Positions 24,301 to 37,639 of a stretch of DNA of 64,000 nt are shown here, one piece after another (the stretch's first letter is position 1; every line of letters begins with the position of its first letter). The notes under the pieces were generated by a model that was not told where the DNA came from, ran no database searches, and saw only the letters and a program-made list of their open reading frames with translations. Position numbers and translations under genes: made by a program. The stretch covers positions 7,582,501 through 7,646,500 of the forward strand of contig CM068317.1 of the NCBI GenBank assembly GCA_034766995.1, given 5' to 3'. Source of the stretch: Acanthacorydalis orientalis. Lineage: Eukaryota > Arthropoda > Insecta > Megaloptera > Corydalidae.

Positions 24301-27017
24301 TATCTATTTGATAACTTCTAATTACAATTTAAGATGCAGTTAACTATGTTATATGCCTTTTTTATTTTATTATTAATAAAATACTCTTGTATGTATATAT
24401 ATATATATATAGTCATTTTATATTTTATCATAACTCAATATGACATTTGATAACAATTTATTATGAAATATTTCAATAATAATTTCATTTATTATCCATT
24501 TAAATGAATAAAAGACACATGGATTAATAGCACATAAAAGCTAATATTTTATATAATGTATTTTACTTTTATTATTAGAGATTTTATATATGAAAAATTA
24601 ATTCTAATCAAATGTTCATCTTTTCTAAATTAATTTTTTTTGTCTTTTTATTTCGAATAATTTGTCAATCTCTTCATGAAGTATGTACTAAATAAAGGTT
24701 CAAAAATATTTCTGCCTTACTAAAATTTGACATATTTCATTCTAATTCAAACACTTGATCCATACTTTTTCGATCTATCTGTTCAAATGTGGTTTCAGCG
24801 CTATTTAATTAAAAGTAATCCACAACGAAATAAAATAAGAGTATCATTTTAATTATATTAATACTGTATTGGTATTTATAGATACACATTTTAATATTTA
24901 AAATGAAAATTATACAAATTTGATATATACCTCTATGGAAAAAAATAATGAAATGTAGTGTCATTTTATAAAAAACTCATTAAAATAATTATATTTAAGT
25001 ATTTAATTAAATTTAAAAGATTATCCTTCAAATTTTTTTTAACAATATTATTGACACCAAATTTGTTACTAAATCTAACATTAAATAAAAAAGTGTCTCA
25101 AAAAAATATTTTAAATGAAATAAACTTTTTTAACAATATAAAAAATTATTTTCAATTTATTAGCGAAAAATTATTTTTGCTATATTTGCTTTGTATTTAC
25201 GAAAAAAAATCAGTATCTTATTAAAATAACAGTCAATTTTATTCAAAGAACAAATTGACTTCAATTCTTCATCTATCTTTTGAAATATACATATAAATGT
25301 GAATATCTGTAATTCAAACATTGACAAAAATAAGATCTATTATAATAATAAAATTTAATATTAAAAATAATTTACATCTTCTTATTTAAATATAAATAAT
25401 TTGAAATATAAAAAAATAATGTACTTAATAGAAATATATATATATATATATATTAAAAATACGAACATAACTAATAAGTAAAGGCTACTTTATTGAATAA
25501 TTTACTTCGAAACTTATTTTACGATAAATCTATATTTTTTATTTCTGAACAAATATTGTTCCAATGATTAATGAATCATTCTTTTAGCGTTGTAATTAAT
25601 TTAAAAACATGTTTGATTCCGTATTCCATTGAACAGGTATTATTCTATCTTCTTTAAACGATTACAATTTTCGACTACCTTTAATTAATTTTAAATTATT
25701 AATACCAGAACAATTGAAATTCAATCTTAAAACATACAACGTCTCAAAAATACAATACCTTATTATGATTTTAATCCGAGTGTATAAAAACAACTAATCT
25801 TAGCTATAAAAGTGAGTTTTAATGAAAAGTAAGCTAATTAACATATATTATTAAATAGTACTATGTGTTGACATAGTAAACTTCTCTATATTCAAATAAT
25901 TGAATTTAAATTGACTTAGTTTTACTGTTTAAATTGTTGATTCATTATTTTGTTTGATGTTAAATACTTAGTTATTATTTTGTTCATTTACTATAGATCA
26001 CATGCAAGTTAGTTACTGCTATGACCGAATTAGACATTTATTATCTTTAAATAGATCTTGATCTGAGCACTATGACACAACCAAAAATAAAACAAGTCAC
26101 AAAAGAACCAAACACATATGTGACTTACAAAATTCTCATTCAATGAACAAGTAATAAAAATACCACACAGTAGTAATTAATTATTCCAAGTCAACTTTTT
26201 AAGTAAGACTTATTAAAATTGAAAATGTTTCAAAAAAGCAAGAAACTATTTTCTTAAAAAAAATACTGTATAATATTATGTACTTGAAAAATTCAATTAA
26301 ATATCTTTTATAAACTATCAAGAACATTTTTTTAATACTTCTTTAATTTCGATCTTATATTATTAAAAATAAGTAGCACTTCACCTCCTGACATATTCTT
26401 TTGTAAATAAATATATATATATGTGGGTATAAAACCACTTTTTATTTGTTTATAAAATATATAAAATATTCAGTAATTAAAAAAAGAATCCAAATTAATT
26501 ATGAGTCAAATCGTGTATAGCCTCAAGACTGTAGGAACCTCGAAGACCCTACTTTAAGAAAGAAAATTCTATGTTTTCACATAAATCAATTCATTTTTAT
26601 TAAAATAATTAATATTTAGATTACAGATACTATATTTACAAAATTTAAAAACATTTTTTTTGATTAATAATCATTCTTTTTGATAATTTCAGGGAAAAAA
26701 TAATTGCGGAAGATATAAAACTATTTAAAGTTAAATAATTAAATCTGTTAACTAATTACCGCACAAAATATTAAAAATTTCATTGGATGATTATAGTTAT
26801 TCATCCTTCATAAAAAGTAAAATATTTATTTTATGTTTCAATTTTTTTAATATTATCTTTTTTCAATAATTAATATTGTTTTTTACTACTAATAATTAAT
26901 TGAAAAAAAAATATAATAATTGAAAAATAAATCAATATATAGTACGGTACAATTTTATTAAAAATAATGTAAACTGCGATCTAACATTTAAACTTTACTT
27001 TTTATTAAAAAGACAGC

Positions 27018-27067
<50 letters not shown>

Positions 27068-27363
27068 AAATGTGTGTTATTATATTTTTCATACTTTTAT
27101 TAGTTATTTGCAGTTTTAGCTACATTAAAACTTTTAATTTTATCAGTAACTGTTATATATTTCTTCCATGACTGCAAGTTTCCTAAAATAAAATGAATTA
27201 TGATTCACACTTGTTTCACTGTTTACGTATTACGTAGACTTGTTTCCACAAATGAGTTATCTTACTGTGCATGTCCGTATCCATAGACTCCGATCTAAAA
27301 CGCCACACCTCCGACGTTGTATTGAATCCGAAGTCTAAATCCTTCTCCTGTTCCTTTCTTCAG
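24301..27363. other. AT-rich non-coding DNA, possibly intron
   Basis: No gene was found. TA arrays occur at about 24393-24412, 25434-25453 and 27020-27064. The frame at 24958-25224 is low-complexity Lys/Ile/Leu/Phe-rich and looks like chance AT-rich sequence. From about 27240 the composition turns richer in C and G and ends in a pyrimidine-rich tract that serves the next exon, so the right part may be intron. Confidence 0.5.
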
Positions 27364-27468
27364 CCGGCCGTGCAAGATTCGCTGTTGATGACGCTCGATT
27401 ACCCTTTGCACGGCGCCTTCGTACCCGACACCTCCACCATAAGCGTCGGCACTACCACCATAACGTAA
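27364..27468 (+). CDS. Probable 3'-terminal coding exon, gene not recognised
   Basis: A pyrimidine-rich tract (about 27340-27360) ending in TTCTTCAG at 27363 is a strong splice acceptor. The following frame runs 34 codons to a TAA at 27466-27468, beginning PAVQDSLLMTLDYPLHGAF and ending VGTTTIT. Codon use here is GC-rich compared with the flanks, and of the frames tried this one gives the balanced, non-basic peptide. An ATG-initiated frame from 27271 overlaps it, but its first part reads through the presumed intron end. I do not recognise the protein; the Ser/Thr-rich end could be a cytoplasmic tail, which is a guess. Upstream exons were not identified and may lie outside the window. Confidence 0.5.
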   Translation, partial: PAVQDSLLMTLDYPLHGAFVPDTSTISVGTTTIT

Positions 27469-27870
27469 CAGTTATACGTATTTCTGTCTTACCGAATTCA
27501 TTCGTATGTGTTCGTATTGTTTGAAAAATAATATAGAGAGTAATTCGAATCCCTTAAGCGCGCTAATAAATCTCTAAGAATTTAATGGGGACCATTTCGT
27601 AGCGGAATGTGGTTCTTTTTCGTGTAACTTGGACACACTTTTTATACGACTGTAAGGTGAATATATACGTTTATACATATATACCGACATTTAATGTATA
27701 TATTTCGTTATAGAGGAAAAAAACGACATTATTCGTTCTTTTTCAAATGACTGAGTTTTATATGAAACACGTGACATTTATTACAATCGTTTAAATGCGT
27801 TGTGTGCATGGAAATATTAAAATATAGTACGGATTTAAGGAAATCTTTTTAGATTTTCCATATACAAATA
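27469..27870 (+). other. Probable 3' untranslated region of the exon above
   Basis: The elevated CpG content continues after the stop for about 350-400 bases and then falls back to background. AATAAA at 27565-27570 is a possible polyadenylation signal. The exact cleavage site cannot be seen. Confidence 0.4.
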
Positions 27871-27981
27871 ATGTGTACGGTGAGAGAGTAACATCAAATT
27901 GAAATTAAATTATGAAAAATTGTATTTTTACATACAGTTATTCACCAGAATGACATTTTTAAACAAATATTTAATAGAAAT

Positions 27982-28039
<58 letters not shown>

Positions 28040-28478
28040 TTATTTATGTACATTATTGATAATTTTCTTTATTACTTAAATCATACTGACTTTAAAGAAA
28101 TCATTTTTTAAGAAAGGGAGTACAGACAAATTAATATTGTGAATTCATAATGCATCCAAACTTTTTATAATTAACTGTGGTAAATATAAATTGTATATAT
28201 ATGTATACATATCAACAAAATTATCTACAAAAAAATTCTATGGCCTCAAGTTATTTATTTATGCGTCGAAGTTTCATGGCATCCAGTTATGTTTATCACA
28301 TATATAAAACAGCAACGTTGCACTCTGTCTTCGATAATGATTATATAGACATAAATAAGTTTTAAACAATATGTTTATTATTTCATTCGGTTACATATAG
28401 AGGCTTAGAATTTACAAGTGGGCGAGCGCAACGATCCGGGGGTTAGTGAGTGCACCAAGCAGGAGGCGAATCCTCCTA

Positions 28479-28536
<58 letters not shown>

Positions 28537-30491
28537 TAAACAGTAAATCAAAAAATAAGAAATTTAATTTTCAATTAAAACATTTTTTTCAGAAATGCAG
28601 TATAGTTTTTTCTTTGAGTTTAAAAATATATTTTCTATTAATTTGATAAAATATATTTCTTTCGGTCTTTCGTGAGTAAATTTTTAACCAGCAGTTTGAC
28701 TGATGAGTGATTGATTTATCTGTTGTATTCAAGTTTGTTTGAAATTCTGTTAATCTCCACTGAAAGAACATTATCATGTTTTTGTTAAAATTGTTTATCT
28801 TTTTTTCTTATACAAGTTTCCATATATTTTTTTTATTTCATGAACAATGGCTTGATTGTATCATTGGATAACTAATCAATATCAGTATTTTCGTTTCCAT
28901 CCTTCCACTCTTTTGAAATCTCAGATCACTGGCAAAGAATTATATAAATATAAAAATAAATTATTTCTAGATATTTTGCTGAACAGAAAATTCTTACAGT
29001 TTGTTATAATTTTCATACAATTAATAGTCTAGACAGGATATCATTCTTTGTTTATATATATAATGTATATATTTATATATATATATATATATATTTATGT
29101 ATATATAAATTTTAATATGTATATATGTGTATATATATATATATATACAGTTTCGTGTAATCGTTATATAATTTCTATAAATTGTTGATATTTTTTGCAA
29201 ACAAATGTTTCTAGTCAAAATTATATTCTAGATTTTTGATTTAATTACAAAAAGTAAGTTATCTAAAAATATCTGAAGCCATAACAAAATATTATTCATT
29301 TTTATACTGAGGTGATTATTTAACTTTATTCAAAATTCTAGGTCTTTTTAAATTCTTAGGTTTTTTAGATACTAATTATTTTGGCCGTCCTCAAAATGAT
29401 TCATCATTTTATTATTTTGTATAAATGATTCTGCATTTTATTATTTTGTATAAATGATTCTGCATTTAATAATTTCAATAAATATGTATTAAGATACTAT
29501 GACATATGACAAAACTAGGGCGAATTTCAACCTCAGTAAGCATAATTAATTCAAAATAGGAAAGAGGAAAAAAATGAACAATTAAAAAGAGAATATAGTT
29601 TTCAAACCCAATTTTATATAATATTATTTTTAATAATTTTATTATTATTTCATTTTTCTTTAATGAAACTTCTTTAAATTGTAAAGACTAAAACTTCTTA
29701 TATTTTATATTATAAATCATTTTTATAAATCCTACTGGTATTACCCATGAAAATTTTTTTTATTATGAAAATGTAAGGAAATTAGAGGCTAATCCAATAA
29801 TCTTATGTTTTCTTCGTGAACCAAAATTGTAACACTATTACTTGTATGTAAAGTTGTACCTATTATCATGCTACAATATCCATCTGTACTGGACGCCTTA
29901 TTCTATTTCAAATTCTCCTATTATATATATTTTTCCTCTCATTTTTATAAGTTTTCTTTGTTAAGGTGTAAAAGTTGTTCCGTTTTTATGTTAGTAATTT
30001 TTAGTAAACACCTCTTGCAATAATTTAACTTCAGAATCATTCGTACAAAACACTATAAATGATGTCATCGTGTCTTTGATTAAAAAATATCATTTTATGA
30101 TTTTGTCCAAAAAGTTGATTCAGGCTACCCTGTAATATATATATATATACACACACATATATATATAGAGAGAGAGATAGAAAGAGAGAGAAAGGGAGAG
30201 AGAATAGGAAGAATTTGTCTAAAAAATAGTTACTTTAACTTGCTTGATTGCTTCATTATTATAATATTAAATACAATAATTAAAAGAAAAAATTGTAAAT
30301 ATTCTATTTTCATTAAAGGTATTAGATTTTGACATAACTTATAATTTTGTATCCAGAGAGGAATATTCTTTTCAAATGCTTGCATTGAAATAATAATGTG
30401 GACATTTTTTATTGTAAAATATTTTTATTTCACTGCTTGCTGGGAATTTGGCTTCAATTTTTGTTCAATATGTACTGTATATATATACATG

Positions 30492-30540
<49 letters not shown>
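27871..30540. other. AT-rich DNA with compound microsatellites
   Basis: No gene. It holds (CA)n(TA)n at about 27983-28037, (TG)(TA)n at 28482-28534, TA arrays around 29056-29147, a mixed TA/CA/GA array at 30135-30200 and (CA)n(TA)n at 30489-30538. The frames at 27899, 28177, 28446 and 29021 (minus) are microsatellite or chance translations. A small GC-rich island at 28405-28485 is listed separately. Confidence 0.6.
28405..28485. other. Short GC-rich island abutting a TA array
   Basis: About 80 bases, including GGGCGAGCGCAACGATCCGG and GGAGGCGAATCCTCC, stand out from AT-rich flanks and end directly in a TG/TA microsatellite. A short retroelement 3' end with a microsatellite tail would look like this, but I recognise no family. 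It does not fold as a tRNA by inspection. Confidence 0.3.
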
Positions 30541-30541
<1 letters not shown>

Positions 30542-30544
30542 AAT

Positions 30545-31010
30545 TAAAATGATTAATAAATAGAAACTCCATATGCAGATTGAAACCCACAGCTGGTAAA
30601 TTTAAATAATACTAGATCATTTGTAATTTCTGGCGAAGGTCTCAACGTCTGCACGACTTTATACCTTTTCAATTAACACGTATGAAACGAATAGCTTAAT
30701 TGAAAAATTATTTTAATTTAAGAGGCTTTTATCCGCGACTTTAACGAACATACTATGGGCCCACATCACACCTAGATCTACGCCGTGTATTAATATTCAT
30801 TAAGCGTCGAGCTCATAAAATGTAAGTCGTGTACAAAACCTAGCTGCTCGTGTAATTATTACACTCAAGGAGTGATATTATTCACATTTACAACCGTCCG
30901 GGTCAGCTTTTAACCTGCAAGGCACAAAATAATCCCGACGCATTACTGAAGTCGACGTCAGACGAAGAGATTATTTGAATTCGGATACGATGCTCAACAT
31001 TGCAATGTCA
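30545..31010. promoter_or_regulatory. Unique, less AT-rich segment, candidate conserved regulatory DNA
   Basis: About 460 bases have no simple repeats, raised CpG content and several homeodomain-type TAATTA/CAATTA/TTAATTG cores. No coding frame or transposon motif is visible. The clean edges against TA repeats and background suggest selective constraint, but that is inference. Confidence 0.25.
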
Positions 31011-33023
31011 TATCAACTTGAAATGTACTGTTCTGAAATTGTAATTGAAACATTCACAACGTTAAAAAGAAAATTCTTACTCAACTACATACATATATAT
31101 GACGATATTTAAAATATTTAGAAAAGTATTCAAATAAAATATGAAAATAGCACCATATTTAGAAATAATTGATTTAAAATATTTGTCAGCTATGTAAATA
31201 TTTTCATCAAATTAAACTATTCCGTATCGATTAATTCATATTTTAAAGTATTAAATCATTATTATTAACCAATGTTAAAATTTCTCATGAAAAAATAAGT
31301 TTTAATAAAATTTATCTTGTTTTTTAAGTTTTAATAAAATCATAACAAACATCAACTTAATATGATGAATAAAATATCTAATTTAATTAAATTTTATTTT
31401 GAAAATAAATACTATGATATTTGTAGTTAATAACTGTCACATAGGAATATATAAACCTTTTAATTAATGAATGATTATTTCCTTTCGCTTTTGTGCATCA
31501 TTTGAAATTTATGAAATAAGATTTTTCCATGGTGTAAAAACTAATAATTGTTCATTATTTTTATAATCATTGAAAATAAATGTTTTGTGTATGGAGCTCA
31601 ATATTTTAGCTCACAATTTATATTTTTTGCATCAAAATAAACTATCACAAGTGAATTTTGTCTCTCGTTTCACAAACTATAAACATTTTTTTAATAAAAA
31701 AATCTCTAAATTAATAATTATTAATCATTTTTTAATTCTTTGTATACACATTTCGATAGAATGTTATTTGGGTTTAGTCCTAAAGTATAGAAAAATGAAA
31801 TACAGATTATTGTTTCATAATGTTTTAATTACGACAGCATTTCCATCGAAATATTTATAAGCAACGATCAAAAATTAAATGTTAACAAACACTTAAATGC
31901 AAAATAGAAAAATAAGGTATTTTGGTTAGTTTGTTGAAATAAAATAAATGAACTACTAGAAAATGATATAATTGCTAAAAATAGTCATGAAAAACAATAA
32001 GAGGAGAGCATAGGTCAAAGAGAAATTATAATATAATAAAAGAGTACAAATAAATAATTCTAACTAAATATATTGAAGAATAGCAAAGAATCAACATACT
32101 CTCATTTTGAAACATTTGATATACATGATTGCCTATCATTTCTCCCCATTTTCTTTTGTCTAATCATTGTATAATTTTTTTTAAAAAATATAATTATTTT
32201 TGAACGAATTCTTGTCAAGGATGCACCATTTATTAGTTTGAACTATTTTTCTAAATATTATATAAAGTTCAAGTTTATATAGAAATATATTTTAAAACTT
32301 TAATTAATTCATTTATTAGCAATATATTTACTAAATAAAAATATTAATTTGATATATAAACATTATACTATTGCTATATCTTATATATTAATAAACATTA
32401 ATCATTTTTTTAAATAATAATTTTGGTTCATATAATACAATGGTTTATTTTGACTATTGTAATAAAAAAGAGAACTTAATAAATAAAAATAAAAAAATTA
32501 TATATGTATGTATATATATATATATTAATACATATTTCTGTGAAAAAATAGAATACAATAAATTGTACTTAGAAGAAGATAGATATATATCTTACCCTGT
32601 TAGGTATCGTCTTTTTGAATCAACTAGATTCTGTTCTCCACTACTTATCACAAGTGCTATCTTCAAATAGATGTTTAACACTTTGTGTCTTCAATGTCTA
32701 TTGACAATAACATTCATGCCAAAACTAGTAGTGGAAAACAGACAGCTGATCCAAAAGGACGAAGAACGCTAAGATAATGTATGAGTGAGATCATAAGTAT
32801 AAAAACATACGATTACATACAAGATATATCTTATTGATAGTCATAGATTGGTTATTTTTCCCTGACTAAAGTTTATTTTATTATCATCATAAGGAAAGAG
32901 GTTTAATTTTTATTCGTTGACTTCTTTTATCTTATATAAAATTACTATTAAAAAAAGATATACTTTATTATAATAATGGAAAGAAAATTAAATATACTGT
33001 AGTTTTATACTCTGTTAGTTATG
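31011..33023. other. AT-rich non-coding DNA with one unexplained island
   Basis: The frame at 31570-31860 has no recognisable domain and is typical of AT-rich chance frames. At about 32580-32780 the sequence becomes less AT-rich and is open on the plus strand, with one stop, as YRLFESTRFCSPLLITSAIF and CLQCLLTITFMPKLVVENRQ. The reverse strand also reads fairly open (ALVISSGEQNLVDSKRRYL). This may be a transposon fragment of a family I do not recognise. Confidence 0.4.
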
Positions 33024-33031
33024 CTATAGTA

Positions 33032-33355
33032 TAGGGGTTCACAACGGGGTCAGTGTAGGCTTCTTAGGCATCGATGAAAGTTGATAGGTGGTTGATAATC
33101 TCTAGAAAATTGATTTGTGAGAGTGGGGGTGATAAACAATTTGAATGCATATTCTACATGCGTTCATATTATATTTTGCTGTCACCGGGTGCAGACTCTA
33201 GGAAGCGACAAATTGAATATCGGAGACTATTATTACAAAAAAATGTATAAATAAAATTTTTGCTACGAACTTAAAAATAACAATTTTGTAAATCGCTGAT
33301 AATAATAATCGTTTATGAAATATAGTCATTTAATGAAAAAGTTTGAGAATCCCTG
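33032..33355. mobile_element. hAT-type MITE with 8-bp target duplication
   Basis: The left end reads TAGGGGTTCACAAC. The right end, reverse-complemented, reads CAGGGATTCTCAAAC. This is the CAGGGGTTCTCAAAC type typical of hAT elements. The flanks are CTATAGTA (33024-33031) and CTATAGAA (33356-33363), an 8-bp duplication with one mismatch, as expected for hAT insertion. The 324-bp interior is non-coding, so the element depended on an outside transposase. It is one of the best-defined elements in the window. Confidence 0.85.
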
Positions 33356-33564
33356 CTATAGAATTATAATCCATAAACATGATTTTAAACTTATTCTTGT
33401 TTGTTTCATTTTGCTTAATAGTCTAACATTTTTGGTTACTCAACAGTTTCTCGGATTGGTCTGTTCTCTTGTTTAAAAAAAATAATTTAAAATACACTGT
33501 AGTAATCTTTCTTATGTTATAAAATTAATAAATATACTGATATATTATTCATAATACAGTTTAA

Positions 33565-33660
33565 TAGTTCCCAAACTTTTTTATTCATTGAATCCTAAAA
33601 AATATTATTTATCGACTTCCCTGAAAATTATAAAAGCCTCCCTCGCGATATTAAAATATT
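33565..33660. mobile_element. Possible second hAT-like end
   Basis: AGTTCCCAAACTTTTTT followed by a CATTGAATCC stretch resembles the subterminal sequence of other hAT MITEs. The matching opposite end was not found, so this may be a truncated copy. Confidence 0.35.
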
Positions 33661-34676
33661 TCGTGTGAATTTTTGAAGAAATATTTCTAGTTTTGAAAAT
33701 AATAATTAAAAATTAAATTGAATTTCTAAACTCTTCTTGATGTTCCATACTTGACTGCATTGAGACTATTTTGTCATATGTCTATAAAGTCTAATGATAT
33801 ATAGTAAGGATGATATATCTATGAAATATGTCTTTCCTCAGTAAAATGTACTGTCATCTGTATATAATATTTTAAACTGTGTATAAATTATTTTTTGTCG
33901 GAAAATTACAAACAAATAGTATTCCAATGAGAGAAATTACAATACATATAGCATGTAAAATATTTTACACAAAATATTGATTAAAAAGCACAATGCGACA
34001 AAAATGAATTTGTATTATTCAAAACATATGCTAATGTAAGCGCATAAGAGCATTTATTTTGTAATTATTAACAGGCCTGCGATACTTTTTAAAATCATAT
34101 TATCGCTTGTGATAAAGTGTGGCTTTATAATTACATTTTAAGTAAAAAAAAACTGTAAAATGGAATGACAGACATGTTTTAATACAAAAAATGATATCAA
34201 ATAAAATCCATTAGCTTATGGATAACAATAATCGTTTTCTGTGACACTAATGATAGTCTCTGTATAGAATTCTTAATAACGGTCCTAAAGGTATTAGTCT
34301 ATGAATATATAGTGCTTGTGAGATATAAATCTAGTAGAAATTTCATGAATCTCGTTGTAGGGAAATGAATTATTGGTAATATATTTTATATGGAAATATT
34401 TTTTTTAAATTGTGTATACATTTTAAAACATAGTTTTATACATCCTATATTAGAATATAATAAATACTTTTATATATTATTTTTTTCTATCAAAATTTGT
34501 ATTTAAAATGTGAAAATATTAATATTGTTTAATAAAAATAAAAGCTAATATTTTAAACATGATAGATTTTTATACAAAACTATTTTCCGAGTAGATTTGT
34601 ACCTATTTAATTCGGTTTTTGTTAATTATTTGAGTCAACTTGCACGAAAATTTCGGATCTTGAACTATTCTCATAC

Positions 34677-34728
<52 letters not shown>

Positions 34729-34868
34729 CTAATTTATCTCCTTTTAAATCCCTTTATAAATTAGTTTACTTACCAACTATTTGAGGATGGGTTTAGAACT
34801 AAAACTGGTCGTAGCAAATAAAGACACAAATGATTCAACATTAGATGATTACGACTACTTATAAACGA

Positions 34869-34910
<42 letters not shown>

Positions 34911-37539
34911 TTATGCAGATAATTTTAATTCTCTAACTAGTTCATTTTTCTTTATTAAAAAATGTTGTTAAATATTTTAAAACAAAATTTTGATTCAAAT
35001 AAAAGTGTTTGGTTTTTCATAATTTTAAATAATTTTCTGTATATTTAATTCAAACTATAATATTCTTAAATTAATGGCAACAGATAATTTTTTTTATTTC
35101 ATTTAATGTAGTAAATAATTCAGTTTGACTAAAACCTCTATAGTTAAAATATATTTGACTCCATTTGGTTAATAATTTTTAATAAGAAATTAGTTAATTT
35201 TCAAATGTTATTTTTCCATTAAATAACATTGAATAGTATTTTTTTTCTGTTGTGGATTTTAAATTGTATGCGCTTTATAGATTTTTTTTAAATATGCTTA
35301 TTTTAAATATGCTTACATATTTTATGTATCACTAAAATTATTGATTTAATTAGTTTCATATTTTAGAAAATATATGTTATGTACAACTTACGAGTAATTA
35401 ATAAAAAAAAAAGAATTTCTTTATTTTTTTGCGATTATTTCTTTAAAAAAATAAGTTTAACGTATTTTAACTCTACTTCCTTTTTTAAGCTTCTCTATGG
35501 TAGATATAAGTGATAACGTTGTTTATGTGGAAAAAGTCTTCTATGAGATGATAAAATAAAATCCTGCTTACATGTTTGTCTCTTGATATAATTCTGGTAT
35601 TTTGAATTTGAAACCGAAAATACTAATTTTTTGACAAACATAGATTTAATATAAATCCATTTAATTTTAATTTAATTATTATATAAGAACTAAGAGACAG
35701 AATGTTGACTTAAAATATTGATTTACAGTCAATCTTATCTTAGATACTTCAATTTCATCAACTAATTTATTTTCTTTAAAGCACCAACCTTCGAAAATTG
35801 TTAGTCATTTTTTCAAATACTTTTGGTACAGTTATTTTATCATTATGGAAGATATCAGTATTCATATTTAAAAGTTCAAATCATTGTTAGTTTTTGATAT
35901 CATTGTTAAACAAAAATAACAATCTAATGGACGGTCTTAATTCCTCTCTACCTATTTAGAGTTACAAAAATTATATGGAAAAATTAATTCAATCAATTGT
36001 TTAATATTTATTACTAATATTCTAGATATTTAATCAATGTTAAATTATAAACTATGAATTTGCATATAAAAGAAAATATTAATGTATAACAGCAGCCTTA
36101 CAATTTTAAAATAATGTAAGCATAATAGTGATTGTTGTATTGCTTCTAAGAAAATTATTAATTTACGTTATGTAAAATATATTTAATCTATAAATAAATA
36201 CAAAAACAATTTCCTGATAGGAAATTATATTTGAATTTTAATTACAATCATTTTCAATTTCTATGAGGCAAACAACATATAAAATATAAAAACGTAATAA
36301 TTAAATTTTTACTTATTATTGAATATAAAATTTTAAAAATGGATATTTTAAACCTGAATGTTAAAATTTTTTTTTAATTCAATTCTTTTCTTTATAACAA
36401 TTCATTTACTAAAAATACATTTTGTTCATAATACATTTTAATTATCATATATTCCGAATAACAAAATAAGTACCGGAAAACAAATATTTCAGTATATTTA
36501 TATATATATATATATAATAATTATTATTATTTGTATGATTATATCCGCTCAAGTTCATTAATGAATAGTAAATATACTTATAAAGCAATACGAGCTCTCT
36601 ATGATTATAAATTATAAACATCTAAAAATCAATATGAAATAAAATCAAATATTTACTACAATAAATTTATTTTAATCAAACATGTAAATATTTGTCAAAT
36701 ATTTATTACATTTTTAACCTCATGTTGTTTTAAATGGTTTTGTAAACATAATTCTATGGATAAATATTTGAATTTCGAGTGTTTTCATTAACAAAAACTA
36801 AGAAATATAACAATGAATCAAATTTAAATTTCAATGTGACAATAAAAAGGATATTGTGTTTATTTCAAACCAATAGATTAATTTCATTCAGTATTTAATT
36901 GTTTAAATGAATTATAAATTAATTTTATTGATGGAATTTATAAAATTCATAAAATATTTATTAATATTGATAGTAGGTTAAAATGACAATAATGATTTAA
37001 ATTATCAATAACTCTATGCATGGATATATATATATATATATATATCAAAGGTCTTCTTACAAATTAGGATGAAAAAAATTAATATATAAATATTATACAC
37101 TATATCTCTTCATTTCTAGAAAGAAAAAACGAACATTAGTAGAATTGTAAAGATAAAATTAGTCATTAATATATTAAAAAATAGATGATCTATTTGAAAT
37201 TCAATTTTCTAAATTTTATTTTTATTTGATTCTATTTAATAACTAAAACCTTCCAAAAGTTATTAGCTGCTATGAAAATCAATGATAAGTCTTGGAGGAC
37301 AATAAATCCATATATACGTTTCTCAAAAATAATCGATGTAGCTGATAGAATCATATATGCATTTGGTAAATTTTTAGTTTCATTGTTAACATAATTTGAG
37401 TTTGTTATCGCCTAATAAAAATATTTGTAAATAATACAAATTTTAGTGGAATTTAATTTATATATATATATACTTTGGCTTAAATAAAATGTTGAGTAAT
37501 GAAACATTTAGGTATTGTATAAAATTAGTCGATATCTCG
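33661..37539. other. AT-rich non-coding DNA
   Basis: No gene was found. TA arrays lie at about 34681-34727, 34875-34905, 36498-36517 and 37023-37044. Confidence 0.6.
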
Positions 37540-37639
37540 GATGTATGGGACTCGGTCTCGGGGTGAGAGGAAAAGCACTCTGATCAATTAGATCACTACC
37601 ACAGTAATAACCTTGGGTACATAGAGCGTTCAGGTTCAA

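Noticed and set aside
24958..25224. 88-codon Lys/Ile/Phe-rich frame
   Set aside because: The composition is what AT-rich DNA gives by chance, and no motif is present.
31570..31860. 96-codon frame
   Set aside because: Low-complexity Ile/Leu/Asn/Lys-rich chance frame in AT-rich DNA, with no domain.
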